This document shows, piece after piece, positions 1 through 8,287 of a DNA stretch of 29,236 nucleotides. The stretch comes from Balneolales bacterium (lineage in GTDB: Bacteria; Bacteroidota; Rhodothermia; Balneolales; Natronogracilivirgulaceae), in contig SKIC01000318.1 in assembly GCA_007116685.1 (NCBI GenBank), positions 1 to 29,236 on the forward strand, given 5' to 3'. Made by a program: the position numbers and the translations under genes. The notes beneath the pieces were generated by a model that saw nothing but the letters and a program-made list of their open reading frames with translations, was not told the origin of the DNA and ran no database searches. Numbering within the stretch: position 1 is the first letter of the stretch; each line of letters starts with the position of its first letter.

Positions 1-1
1 A

Positions 2-1189
2 ATGGCAAAAGCACAATTTGAGCGGTCGAAACCGCACGTAAACATTGGAACTATCGGTCACGTTGACCACGGAAAAACCACACTTACAGCTGCTATTACA
101 AATGTAATGGCAAAGACATATGGTGGAGTTGCAAAAAACTTTGCTGATATCGACAACGCTCCTGAAGAGCGTGAGCGCGGTATTACTATTGCTACTGCAC
201 ACGTAGAGTACGAAACAGAAAATCGTCACTACGCACACGTAGACTGCCCTGGTCACGCCGACTATGTGAAGAACATGGTAACCGGTGCGGCACAGATGGA
301 CGGTGCTATCATCGTAGTAGCTGCTACAGATGGTCCTATGCCACAAACACGTGAGCACATCTTGTTGGCCCGTCAGGTAGGTGTACCTTATCTGGTAGTA
401 TTTATGAACAAGGTTGATCTTGTTGATGACGAGGAGCTTTTAGACTTGGTTGAATTGGAAGTACGTGAATTGCTCAGCAAGTACGAATTCCCTGGAGACG
501 ATGCTCCTGTAGTAAAAGGATCTGCTTTAGGCGCCTTGAACGGCGAAGCTAAGTGGGAAGAGTCAATTGTAGAATTGATGAAGGCTGTTGATGAGTCTAT
601 TCCTACTCCTGAGCGTGATGTAGACAAGCCATTCTTGATGCCAATTGAGGACGTATTCTCAATCACAGGCCGTGGTACTGTAGCAACTGGTCGTATTGAG
701 CGTGGTATTATCAAGCTCAACGAAGAAGTTGATATTGTAGGAATGCAGGAAGACAAGATGAAGTCAGTAATTACAGGAATTGAGATGTTTCGTAAACTGC
801 TTCCTGAAGGTCAGGCAGGAGACAATGCTGGATTGTTGCTACGTGGTATCGAGAAGAAAGACTTGGTGCGCGGAATGGTAATTTGTAAGCCAAACAGCGT
901 AACTCCACATAAGAAATTCAATTGCGAGGTATACGTACTGAGCAAAGAAGAAGGTGGACGTCATACTCCGTTCTTTAACGGATACCGTCCTCAGTTTTAT
1001 TTCCGTACCACAGATGTAACAGGCGTATGTACGCTACCAAGTGGTGTGGAAATGGTAATGCCAGGCGATAACGTAGCAATGGATGTTGAGTTGATCAGCC
1101 CAGTAGCTATGGAAGAAGGCCTTCGTTTCGCTATCCGTGAGGGTGGTAGAACTGTAGGTGCCGGCGTTGTAAGTAAAATCACTGACTAA
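2..1189 (+). CDS. tuf: Elongation factor Tu
   Basis: EF-Tu is the GTPase that carries aminoacyl-tRNA to the ribosomal A site. The 395-residue protein has full family length. Its G1 loop GHVDHGKT is at residues 19-26, the switch I region ends in RGITI (59-63), G3 DCPGH is at 81-85 and G4 NKVD at 136-139. Domains 2 and 3 follow, including the GRGTVATGRIERG segment of domain 2 and a conserved C-terminal beta barrel. The ATG lies one base into the window, so the upstream signals cannot be seen. It precedes tRNA-Trp, secE and nusG, the usual position of a tuf copy at the head of the rpoBC cluster. Identification is essentially certain; whether a second tuf copy exists elsewhere cannot be judged from this window. 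Confidence 0.98.
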   Translation: MAKAQFERSKPHVNIGTIGHVDHGKTTLTAAITNVMAKTYGGVAKNFADIDNAPEERERGITIATAHVEYETENRHYAHVDCPGHADYVKNMVTGAAQMDGAIIVVAATDGPMPQTREHILLARQVGVPYLVVFMNKVDLVDDEELLDLVELEVRELLSKYEFPGDDAPVVKGSALGALNGEAKWEESIVELMKAVDESIPTPERDVDKPFLMPIEDVFSITGRGTVATGRIERGIIKLNEEVDIVGMQEDKMKSVITGIEMFRKLLPEGQAGDNAGLLLRGIEKKDLVRGMVICKPNSVTPHKKFNCEVYVLSKEEGGRHTPFFNGYRPQFYFRTTDVTGVCTLPSGVEMVMPGDNVAMDVELISPVAMEEGLRFAIREGGRTVGAGVVSKITD

Positions 1190-1211
1190 GGTCAGACAAC
1201 TTTTTTAGTAT

Positions 1212-1243
1212 AAAGTCCGCCTGGTGCATAACCGGGCGGCTTT
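1212..1243 (+). terminator. Hairpin after tuf, weak or attenuating terminator
   Basis: A 9-bp GC-rich stem (1217-1225 with 1231-1239, one G-T pair) closes a 5-base loop. It is flanked by AAAG and CTTT, which can extend the pairing around a single bulged T. The T-run after it is short and interrupted, so termination is probably partial, allowing read-through into tRNA-Trp and secE. Confidence 0.5.
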
Positions 1244-1255
1244 GTGCTTATTAGT

Positions 1256-1328
1256 ACGGGTGTAGCTCAATTGGTAGAGTAGCGGTCTCCAAAACCGTTG
1301 GCTGGGGGTTCGAGTCCCTCCACCCGTG
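1256..1328 (+). tRNA. trpT: tRNA-Trp (anticodon CCA)
   Basis: A complete 73-base cloverleaf. The 7-bp acceptor stem ACGGGTG/CACCCGT is perfectly paired (1256-1262 with 1321-1327). The D arm is GCTC/GAGT, and the anticodon stem 1282-1286/1294-1298 encloses CCA at 1289-1291. A T arm with TTCGAGT follows, and the discriminator base is G, as expected for tRNA-Trp. The 3' CCA is not fully encoded; the next bases are CA. It sits between tuf and secE, a common arrangement in this cluster. Confidence 0.97.
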
Positions 1329-1357
1329 CAAATTCTTAACCTGTAAAATCTAAAGTA

Positions 1358-1537
1358 ATGAATAAATTGAAAGAGTTCTTCGAAGGGGTAAAAAAAGAGA
1401 TGTCGAAAGTGACATGGCCCAATCAAAAAGAACTTGTGGACAACACAACCATCGTAGTTGTGTTTTCAATTATTATCTCTCTTGTGATCTTTGGCATGGA
1501 TCGGGTGTTTAGCACAATCTTGGAAATAATCTATTAA
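1358..1537 (+). CDS. secE: Preprotein translocase subunit SecE
   Basis: A 59-residue protein that forms the small essential subunit of the SecYEG protein-conducting channel in the inner membrane. The N-terminal amphipathic helix includes EGVKKEMSKVTWPNQKEL, with the family signature of a Lys-Val-Thr-Trp-Pro core. It is followed by one transmembrane helix at about residues 29-50 (TTIVVVFSIIISLVIFGMDR). The length matches the single-helix SecE found in most bacteria. It begins 29 bases after tRNA-Trp and ends 4 bases before nusG, so the two are almost certainly co-transcribed. The secE-nusG pairing is nearly universal and supports the call. Confidence 0.96.
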   Translation: MNKLKEFFEGVKKEMSKVTWPNQKELVDNTTIVVVFSIIISLVIFGMDRVFSTILEIIY

Positions 1538-1541
1538 AAGA

Positions 1542-2105
1542 ATGAGCGACAGCACATACAACTGGTACGTGGTGCGGTGTTTTTCCGGTCACGAGAAAAA
1601 AGTCAAAGAATATTTACAAAGAGAAATCACTTTAGAGGGATTAGAGGATAAGATCAGAGAAATTCTCATTCCTACCGAAACTGTGGTTGAAATCAGATCA
1701 GGTAAGAAGAGAACCAGAGAAAAGAATTTCTTTCCAGGTTACATGCTTGTTGAAACCATTTATGATGAGAGTGTTAACGACGTGATATCAAATGCTCCGT
1801 CTGTTATTGGTTTCCTCAAGAATGATAAAAACGAGAAGCGCCCAACTCCGCTGAAAGAAGCTGAAGTTAACAGAATCCTTGGCAGAGTAAGTCATAACAG
1901 GGAAGTGGCTGCTACAGGAGGGTTGGTTGAGATTCCATTTAAAGTTGGTGATCTCGTAAAAGTAATCGACGGACCATTCAAAGATTTTGATGGTAGTGTT
2001 GAAGAGGTATATCCCGATAAACTGAAATTACGAGTATTGGTAAGCATTTTTGGTCGCAAGACACCTGTTGAAGTTGACGTGAACCAGGTGGAACCAGAAG
2101 CATAA
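1542..2105 (+). CDS. nusG: Transcription termination/antitermination factor NusG
   Basis: NusG binds RNA polymerase across the clamp, increases processivity and links transcription to Rho or ribosomes. The 187-residue protein shows the N-terminal NGN domain, with WYVVRCFSGHEKKVKEYL near the start and FFPGYMLVE around residue 65. The C-terminal KOW domain has FKVGDLVKVIDGPFKDFDG followed by a beta-rich end containing FGRKTPVEVD. Length and both domains are normal, with no sign of the insertion seen in some lineages. It follows secE by 4 bases and precedes rplK by 39 bases, the standard order. Confidence 0.97.
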   Translation: MSDSTYNWYVVRCFSGHEKKVKEYLQREITLEGLEDKIREILIPTETVVEIRSGKKRTREKNFFPGYMLVETIYDESVNDVISNAPSVIGFLKNDKNEKRPTPLKEAEVNRILGRVSHNREVAATGGLVEIPFKVGDLVKVIDGPFKDFDGSVEEVYPDKLKLRVLVSIFGRKTPVEVDVNQVEPEA

Positions 2106-2144
2106 CTTACTCGAAGCAAGCTTTAATTAGAAAGCAAATTACCG

Positions 2145-2576
2145 ATGGCTAAAAAAGTTGAAAAAATACTAAAGCTGCAGATTATGGGCGGACAGGCAAA
2201 CCCTGCTCCTCCTGTAGGTCCGGCTCTGGGTCAGGCAGGTGTAAATATCATGGAGTTCTGTAAAGCATTTAATGCTAAAACACAGGACAAAGCTGGTATT
2301 GTAACTCCGGTAGAGATTACGGTTTTTACCGATAAGTCTTTCACCTTTGTTACCAAAACCCCTCCCGCTGCCGTACTTCTGAAGCAAGCTGTAAAAATTA
2401 AATCCGGTTCCGGAGAACCCAACCGGGTTAAAGTTGGCACCGTAAGTTGGACGCAATGCAAAGAGATTGCTGAAACTAAACTGCAAGATCTGAACGCTTA
2501 TGATGTAGAAGCAGGTGCCGAAATGATTGCAGGTACTGCCAGAAGCATGGGCCTGCGCGTAGATCGTAAAAAATAA
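2145..2576 (+). CDS. rplK: 50S ribosomal protein L11
   Basis: L11 forms the base of the ribosomal stalk with 23S rRNA helices 43/44 and takes part in factor-dependent GTP hydrolysis and the stringent response. The 143-residue protein has the expected N-terminal segment with the proline-rich NPAPPVGPALGQAGVNIMEF motif and a C-terminal RNA-binding domain ending in AGTARSMGLRV. Length is typical. It is followed by rplA after 21 bases, as in the L11 operon of most bacteria. No good Shine-Dalgarno sequence is visible just before the ATG, unlike the next three ribosomal genes. Confidence 0.98.
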   Translation: MAKKVEKILKLQIMGGQANPAPPVGPALGQAGVNIMEFCKAFNAKTQDKAGIVTPVEITVFTDKSFTFVTKTPPAAVLLKQAVKIKSGSGEPNRVKVGTVSWTQCKEIAETKLQDLNAYDVEAGAEMIAGTARSMGLRVDRKK

Positions 2577-2597
2577 AACATCATAGGTAAATAAATC

Positions 2598-3296
2598 ATG
2601 GCAAAAAGAGGTAAAAAATACCAGGAAGCCAAAAAGTTGATTCAGGCTGGAAAAGAATACAGTGTTGAAGAAGCTTCGGAACTGGTTAAAAAAACATCGA
2701 CTACCAAGTTTGATGCATCTATTGATATGGATATTCGCCTGGGTGTTGATCCAAGGCATGCCGATCAAATGGTGAGAGGTACTGTATCACTACCACATGG
2801 TACAGGAAAGTCTATTAGAGTGTTGGCTCTTGTCAATCCTGCCAAACAAGATGAAGCCCGCGAAGCTGGTGCTGATCATGTTGGTCTTGATGATTATATC
2901 AAGAAAATGGAAGACGGATGGACTGATATTGACGTCATCATCGCAACTCCAGATGTAATGGGAAAAATCGGAAAGCTCGGTAGAGTATTAGGCCCCAGAG
3001 GTTTGATGCCCAACCCAAAGAGTGGAACTGTAACCATGGATGTTGCTGATGCTGTTAAAGAAGTGAAAGCAGGTAAAATTGATTTCCGTGTAGATAAATA
3101 TGGTATCCTCCATACATCTATCGGTAAAGCCAGTTTCGCACCAGAGCAAATAAAAGAAAACGCAGAAGCTTTCCTTAAGACAGTTGTAAGACTCAGACCA
3201 GCATCTGCAAAAGGTCAGTACGTAAAAAGTATTAACATGAGCACAACCATGGGGCCAAGTATTCCTATCAATCGCTCAGTATCTCAAACACTGTAG
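2598..3296 (+). CDS. rplA: 50S ribosomal protein L1
   Basis: L1 binds 23S rRNA at the mobile L1 stalk that helps release deacylated tRNA, and in many bacteria it also represses its own operon. The 232-residue protein has the two-domain L1 layout. The signature region LGRVLGPRGLMPNPKSGTV lies at about residues 127-145, and an early segment has DASIDMDIRLGVDPRHADQM. The start ATG is preceded by ATAGGT, a weak Shine-Dalgarno. The gene ends only 12 bases before rplJ. Confidence 0.98.
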   Translation: MAKRGKKYQEAKKLIQAGKEYSVEEASELVKKTSTTKFDASIDMDIRLGVDPRHADQMVRGTVSLPHGTGKSIRVLALVNPAKQDEAREAGADHVGLDDYIKKMEDGWTDIDVIIATPDVMGKIGKLGRVLGPRGLMPNPKSGTVTMDVADAVKEVKAGKIDFRVDKYGILHTSIGKASFAPEQIKENAEAFLKTVVRLRPASAKGQYVKSINMSTTMGPSIPINRSVSQTL

Positions 3297-3308
3297 AGGA
3301 AAAACACG

Positions 3309-3833
3309 ATGGCAACATTAGCAGAAAAAAAAGTCGTAGTTGAAGGTCTAATTGAGAAGATTAAAGAATCTGATGCAATATATGTTACCAATTATAAAGG
3401 TATGTCTGTTGCTAAGATGAATGACTTCAGAAATAAACTACGTGATAAAGGCGTGAGCATGACTGTATACAACAATACACTTATGGTACGCGCATTGAAA
3501 GAAGTAGGAGGATATGAAGATTTTACTGAGCACCTCGTAGAGCAAAATGCCTACATGCTTGTTTCAGGCGATCCATCAGTTCCTGCAAAAGTACTCAAAG
3601 AGCACCTCAAAGGTAATGACAAACCTGCCTTTACTGCTGCTTGTATCGAGGGTGCAGTTTTTACAGCTGAAAAACTTGATACACTTGCTGCAATGAAATC
3701 TAAGGAAGAGGTAATCGGAGATATCATTGGCTTACTCTTAAGCCCTGCAACAAATATCGTAGGTGCACTCCAGGCGCAAGGTTCAAATCTGGTGGGTGCC
3801 ATAAAAACAATCGCCGAAAAGGCAGAACAATAG
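3309..3833 (+). CDS. rplJ: 50S ribosomal protein L10
   Basis: L10 anchors the L7/L12 dimers to the ribosomal stalk base. The 174-residue protein has the N-terminal rRNA-binding domain with IYVTNYKGMSVAKMNDFR and a C-terminal helix (VGALQAQGSNLVGAIKTIAE) that should carry the L7/L12 dimers. GAGGA upstream of the ATG is a good ribosome binding site. Only 12 bases separate it from rplA, so there is no room for a long L10-binding leader of the E. coli type. Confidence 0.97.
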   Translation: MATLAEKKVVVEGLIEKIKESDAIYVTNYKGMSVAKMNDFRNKLRDKGVSMTVYNNTLMVRALKEVGGYEDFTEHLVEQNAYMLVSGDPSVPAKVLKEHLKGNDKPAFTAACIEGAVFTAEKLDTLAAMKSKEEVIGDIIGLLLSPATNIVGALQAQGSNLVGAIKTIAEKAEQ

Positions 3834-3871
3834 AATATAACTTCTAAATCAATAATTGGAGTAAATTAACA

Positions 3872-4249
3872 ATGGCTGACGTAAAAGAACTCGCTGAATC
3901 ATTAGTAAACTTAACTATCAAAGAAGCAAACGAACTTGCTCAGGTACTCGAAGAAGAGTATGGCATTAAGCCTGCTGCTGCTGCAGTAGCTGTAGCTGGT
4001 CCTGCTGCTGGTGGTGAAGAAGCTGCTGGTGAAGAGCAAACCGAATTCACCGTAGTATTAAAAGCTGCCGGTGGTAACAAAATTGCTGTTATTAAAGAAG
4101 TGCGTGCCATCACTGGCCTCGGACTTAAAGAAGCTAAAGAGCTCGTTGATAGTGCACCAAGCAATATCAAAGAAGACATTGAAAAAGCTGAAGCAGAAGG
4201 CATCAAAGAAAAACTCACTGAGGCGGGCGCTGAAGTTGAATTAAAATAA
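3872..4249 (+). CDS. rplL: 50S ribosomal protein L7/L12
   Basis: L7/L12 is the multicopy stalk protein that recruits translation factors and stimulates their GTPase activity. The 125 residues show the three expected parts: an N-terminal dimerisation domain (to about residue 33), a flexible Ala/Gly-rich hinge (about 34-58, including AAAAVAVAGPAAGG), and the globular C-terminal domain with EFTVVLKAAG and VRAITGLGLKEAKELVD. A GGAG ribosome binding site precedes the ATG. It follows rplJ by 38 bases and is separated from rpoB by a 155-base spacer with hairpins. Confidence 0.98.
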   Translation: MADVKELAESLVNLTIKEANELAQVLEEEYGIKPAAAAVAVAGPAAGGEEAAGEEQTEFTVVLKAAGGNKIAVIKEVRAITGLGLKEAKELVDSAPSNIKEDIEKAEAEGIKEKLTEAGAEVELK

Positions 4250-4271
4250 TTCTTTCTGCATTACATATTGT

Positions 4272-4343
4272 ACGCCTTTTAACCTAGCCAATATCGGATT
4301 TCCGGTATTGGCTATCGGCGTCTTTACACCACAACAATGTGGT
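4272..4343 (+). promoter_or_regulatory. Hairpin pair in the rplL-rpoB spacer, candidate attenuator or RNA-processing site
   Basis: A 13-bp stem (4285-4297 with 4302-4314, one G-T pair) closes a 4-base ATTT loop, and an outer 5-bp stem ACGCC/GGCGT (4272-4276 with 4317-4321) encloses it. A second 6-bp hairpin, ACCACA/TGTGGT, follows at 4328-4343. No T-run follows either hairpin, so they look more like a processing or partial-attenuation structure than a full terminator. In E. coli the same spacer holds an attenuator and an RNase III site, which is a precedent by position only. Confidence 0.5.
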
Positions 4344-4395
4344 TTGTTCATTCATAAGCATTTTTCTCATTACAGAGCTCACTCTAACCTAAAGC

Positions 4396-4400
4396 GAGGT
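4396..4400 (+). promoter_or_regulatory. Ribosome binding site deciding the TTG start of rpoB
   Basis: GAGGT ends 4 bases before the TTG at 4405. The next in-frame Met is about 58 codons further on, after conserved N-terminal sequence, so the TTG start is well supported. Confidence 0.8.
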
Positions 4401-4404
4401 ATCC

Positions 4405-7400
4405 TTGAGTACAAAAAGAGAATCCCATCCTTTTACTGGTCGTATTTCATTCGCGCGTACCAAACATGTGATTGATTATCCCGACTTGTTGGATATTCAA
4501 TTAGAATCTTTCAAGAATTTTACACAGTGGGATGTTTCACCTGAAGACCGTCCGGAGACAGGACTTCAGGAAATTTTCATGGAACATTTCCCTATTACTG
4601 ATACCAGAGAACAAAATATCCTCGAGTTTCTCTATTACACAGTAGATACACCTAAATACAATATTAAGGAATGTCAGGATCGTGGTTTGACGTACGCTCT
4701 GCCTCTTAAAGCAAAGTTGCGTTTATCATCAATTGATCAAACTGACGAGGCAAGCGAAACTATCGAACAGGAAGTATTTCTTGGCGATTTACCCTGGATG
4801 ACCAATCGAGGAACATTCATTATCAATGGTGCTGAGCGTGTTATTGTAAGCCAGTTGCACAGATCACCGGGTGTATTCTTTGGTCAATCAGTGCATCCAA
4901 ACGGAACGCAATTATATTCTGCGCGAATCATCCCTTTCAAAGGCTCGTGGATTGAATTCACAACAGATATTCGTGATGTACTTTGGGCTTACATCGACAG
5001 AAAGAAGAAGCTACCTGTAACTACTCTGTTACGTGCTCTTGGATATGCTACTGATTACGAATTGCTCAGCATATTCGGACTATCAGAGGAAGTTAAAATC
5101 AAGAGTAAGAAAGATTATTCTGGAGTAGTTGGTAGAAAGCTCGCTTCTGAAATCTTCGAAGAAATTGTAGAAGAAGTTGTAGATGATGAGACCGGAGAAG
5201 TTACAGAAGCAAAATCACGTAATGTACTTTTAGCCCGTGAGCATGAGTTAACTGAAGATGATTATGATATCATCAAGGCTCAAGGTCTTAAATCTCTGTT
5301 ATTGTTAAATATTAGTAATGAAGAAGCAGAGAAATCTGTAATTCTAAATACACTTAGAAAAGATTCTACTTACGATGAAGAAACAGCTCTAGCTGAAGTA
5401 TATCGTCAGATTCGTTCCGGTGAAATGCCTGATATGGATACTGCACGTGCTGTACTCGAGCGTTTGTTCTTTAGCGATAAAAAGTACGATCTCGGTCAGG
5501 TTGGTAGATATCGTTTGAATAAACGACTAAGACTGGAAGAAGATCTTGAAGTTCAGGTTCTTACCAAAAACGATATCATTGCAATCATTCGTGAATTGAT
5601 TCGTCTGAAGAATATGAAATCTCAGGTAGATGATATTGATCACTTAAGTAACAGAAGAGTTCGTACCGTTGGTGAGCAATTAGCTCAGCAATTCGGTCTT
5701 GGACTTGCACGTATGGCCAGAACAATTCGTGAGAGAATGAACTCTCGTGATGCCGAGCAGTTTACACCGCAGGATTTGGTTAACGCCAGAACCATTTCTT
5801 CTGTAATCAATACATTTTTTGGTACAAACCAGCTATCTCAGTTTATGGATCAAACCAATCCTATTGCTGAGTTAACTCACAAAAGACGTATGTCTGCGTT
5901 GGGACCAGGTGGTTTAACCAGAGAGCGTGCCGGTTTTGAGGTTCGTGACGTTCACTACACTCACTATGGTCGTTTATGTCCAATTGAAACTCCTGAGGGT
6001 CCAAATATCGGTCTGATTACATCACTTTGTGTGCATGCAAAAGTAAATGATTTTGGATTCCTTGAAACACCCTACCGTAAGGTTGAAAATGGTGTTGTTA
6101 CAAATAACGTTGATTACCTTGCTGCAGAGCAGGAAGATGAGACCATTATTGCTCAGGCTAATGCTGAGTTAACGGAAGAATCAACTTTCAGTAATGAATT
6201 GATCTTCTCTCGTTTCAGGGATTCTAACGTAGGTTTGGCTCGTCCAGATCAGGTTGAATACATGGACGTTGCTCCTAACCAGATTACTTCACTTGCTGCA
6301 GCATTAATTCCATTTATTGAGCACGATGATGCTAACCGCGCATTGATGGGATCAAACATGCAACGTCAAGGTGTACCATTGTTACGCCCTGAAGCTCCTG
6401 TAGTAGGTACTGGCATGGAATATCGTGCTGCCAGAGACAGCCGTTCAATCCTCGTAGCTGAAGGCGATGGCGAAGTAGTTTACGTTAGTGCTACTGAAAT
6501 CAAAATCAGGTACGACCGTGATGAGAATGAGCAACTTGCTTACTTTGATGAGGGTGTGATTTCTTACACACTTCGCAAATTTGAAAGAACTAACCAAGAT
6601 ACCACTGCTAACCAGAAGCCAATCGTAAAAGTTGGTCAAAGAGTAAAAGATGGTCAGCCAATCTCTGATGGTTGTGCTACCCAAGGTGGTGAACTTGCTC
6701 TCGGTCGTAACCTTCTTGTTGCATTTATGCCTTGGAGAGGATATAACTTCGAGGATGCGATTGTAGTTAGTGAAAAGCTAGTAGCTGACGATGTATACAC
6801 ATCTATTCACATCTCAGAATTTGAACAACAAGTTCGTGATACAAAAAGAGGCGAAGAAGAGCTTACACGTGAAATTCCAAACGTTAGTGAGGAAGCCACA
6901 CGTAACCTTGATGAAAACGGTATTATCCGTGTTGGTGCTAAAATTAAGCCGGGAGATATCATTGTTGGTAAGATTACACCTAAGGGTGAAACTGATCCTA
7001 CTCCTGAAGAAAAACTTTTACGTGCTATCTTCGGAGACAAAGCCGGCGAGGTAAAAGATGCTTCTTTAAAAACTCCTCCGGGCGTAAATGGTATCGTAAT
7101 TGATACTAAACTCTTTAGCAGAAAAAGAGACGAAGCATTATCTCGCAAGGAAGAAAAAGAACTTGTTGAGCGTGAAAATGAAGCCTTCATGGAAAAAGTT
7201 GCTAAACTTAATTCCCAATGGGCTGACAGGATGTATAAACTCCTCAAAGACAAAACCTCACCAGGTATTGTTGACAGAGCAGGAGTAGAATTGTTGCCAA
7301 AAGGTGATAAGTACCGTAAACAACAGTTTGAAGAATTAGATCCTGCAAATCTGAAAACAAACCAACCGTGGTGTACCGATGATGCAACAAATTCTTTGGT

Positions 7401-8229
7401 AGAATTATTACTGAAGAACTACAAAGCCATCAGAAGAAACTACGAAACTGAGCTCAAGCGTAATAAATACCAAATTCAGGTAGGGGATGAATTACCACCA
7501 GGAATTGTGCAGAAAGCAAAAGTTTATGTTGCTAAGAAGCGCAAACTCCAAGTAGGTGATAAAATGGCGGGCCGTCACGGTAACAAAGGTGTAGTAGCCA
7601 ATGTTGTACCGGTTGAAGACATGCCATTCCTCGAAGATGGAACTCCAGTTGATATTGTACTTAACCCGCTTGGTGTACCATCTCGTATGAACCTTGGTCA
7701 GATTTATGAAACCATCCTCGGATGGGCTGCCAAGAAGTTAGGTGTTACTTTTGCAACTCCTATCTTTGATGGTGCAACCTACGATGATGTCCAAACCATG
7801 CTCAGAGATGCAGGTTTACCAGAAGACGGCAGAACATATCTATATGATGGTCGATCAGGCGATAAACTAGCTCAAAAGACTACCGTTGGATATATTTACA
7901 TGCTAAAACTAAACCACTTGATCGAGGACAAGATTCACGCTCGTTCAATTGGGCCATACTCATTGATTACGCAACAACCATTGGGCGGTAAAGCACAATT
8001 TGGTGGTCAGCGTTTAGGAGAAATGGAAGTTTGGGCACTGTATGCCTATGGTGCAGCCAGCATTCTGAAAGAAATGCTCACGGTTAAGAGCGATGATGTA
8101 AAAGGAAGGTCTAAAGTGTACGAAGCTATTGTGAAGGGCGAGAATCTCCCTGACGGCGGCACACCAGAATCCTTTAATGTACTTGTCCGCGAACTTCAGG
8201 GCCTCGGTCTGGAAGTAGATGTAGACTAA
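4405..8229 (+). CDS. rpoB: DNA-directed RNA polymerase subunit beta
   Basis: The beta subunit forms one half of the RNA polymerase active cleft. The 1274-residue protein is complete. The rifampicin-binding region at about residues 477-499 reads LSQFMDQTNPIAELTHKRR then MSALGPGG. Asp482, His492 and Ser497 correspond to E. coli D516, H526 and S531 and carry the rifampicin-sensitive residues. CPIETPEGPNIGLI follows, and later the catalytic-region segments GYNFEDAIVVSEK and KMAGRHGNKGVV. The C-terminal region GGKAQFGGQRLGEMEVWALYAYGA is also present. Translation starts at TTG behind GAGGT. rpoC follows after 58 bases. Confidence 0.98.
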   Translation: MSTKRESHPFTGRISFARTKHVIDYPDLLDIQLESFKNFTQWDVSPEDRPETGLQEIFMEHFPITDTREQNILEFLYYTVDTPKYNIKECQDRGLTYALPLKAKLRLSSIDQTDEASETIEQEVFLGDLPWMTNRGTFIINGAERVIVSQLHRSPGVFFGQSVHPNGTQLYSARIIPFKGSWIEFTTDIRDVLWAYIDRKKKLPVTTLLRALGYATDYELLSIFGLSEEVKIKSKKDYSGVVGRKLASEIFEEIVEEVVDDETGEVTEAKSRNVLLAREHELTEDDYDIIKAQGLKSLLLLNISNEEAEKSVILNTLRKDSTYDEETALAEVYRQIRSGEMPDMDTARAVLERLFFSDKKYDLGQVGRYRLNKRLRLEEDLEVQVLTKNDIIAIIRELIRLKNMKSQVDDIDHLSNRRVRTVGEQLAQQFGLGLARMARTIRERMNSRDAEQFTPQDLVNARTISSVINTFFGTNQLSQFMDQTNPIAELTHKRRMSALGPGGLTRERAGFEVRDVHYTHYGRLCPIETPEGPNIGLITSLCVHAKVNDFGFLETPYRKVENGVVTNNVDYLAAEQEDETIIAQANAELTEESTFSNELIFSRFRDSNVGLARPDQVEYMDVAPNQITSLAAALIPFIEHDDANRALMGSNMQRQGVPLLRPEAPVVGTGMEYRAARDSRSILVAEGDGEVVYVSATEIKIRYDRDENEQLAYFDEGVISYTLRKFERTNQDTTANQKPIVKVGQRVKDGQPISDGCATQGGELALGRNLLVAFMPWRGYNFEDAIVVSEKLVADDVYTSIHISEFEQQVRDTKRGEEELTREIPNVSEEATRNLDENGIIRVGAKIKPGDIIVGKITPKGETDPTPEEKLLRAIFGDKAGEVKDASLKTPPGVNGIVIDTKLFSRKRDEALSRKEEKELVERENEAFMEKVAKLNSQWADRMYKLLKDKTSPGIVDRAGVELLPKGDKYRKQQFEELDPANLKTNQPWCTDDATNSLVELLLKNYKAIRRNYETELKRNKYQIQVGDELPPGIVQKAKVYVAKKRKLQVGDKMAGRHGNKGVVANVVPVEDMPFLEDGTPVDIVLNPLGVPSRMNLGQIYETILGWAAKKLGVTFATPIFDGATYDDVQTMLRDAGLPEDGRTYLYDGRSGDKLAQKTTVGYIYMLKLNHLIEDKIHARSIGPYSLITQQPLGGKAQFGGQRLGEMEVWALYAYGAASILKEMLTVKSDDVKGRSKVYEAIVKGENLPDGGTPESFNVLVRELQGLGLEVDVD

Positions 8230-8275
8230 GCATCATGGTAACCGATAGAAATAAATTGAAGATTTTAACCCATTC

Positions 8276-8281
8276 GGAGGT
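8276..8281 (+). promoter_or_regulatory. Ribosome binding site deciding the TTG start of rpoC
   Basis: GGAGGT ends 6 bases before the TTG at 8288. No in-frame ATG occurs before roughly codon 97, inside the zinc-binding N-terminal region, so the TTG must be the start. Confidence 0.8.
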
Positions 8282-8287
8282 ACATCC

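Noticed and set aside
1205..1426. Minus-strand open frame of 73 codons across tRNA-Trp and early secE
   Set aside because: It is antisense to the tRNA and to secE; the peptide it encodes is the usual artefact of reading a tRNA backwards.
2120..2135. GCTTT/AAAGC hairpin before rplK as an L1 operator
   Set aside because: Only 5 bp and AT-rich; it lacks the recognisable features of an L1 binding site.
2169..2768. 199-codon minus-strand open frame over rplK and rplA
   Set aside because: It is fully antisense to two certain ribosomal protein genes, with Phe- and Ser-rich composition typical of a shadow frame.
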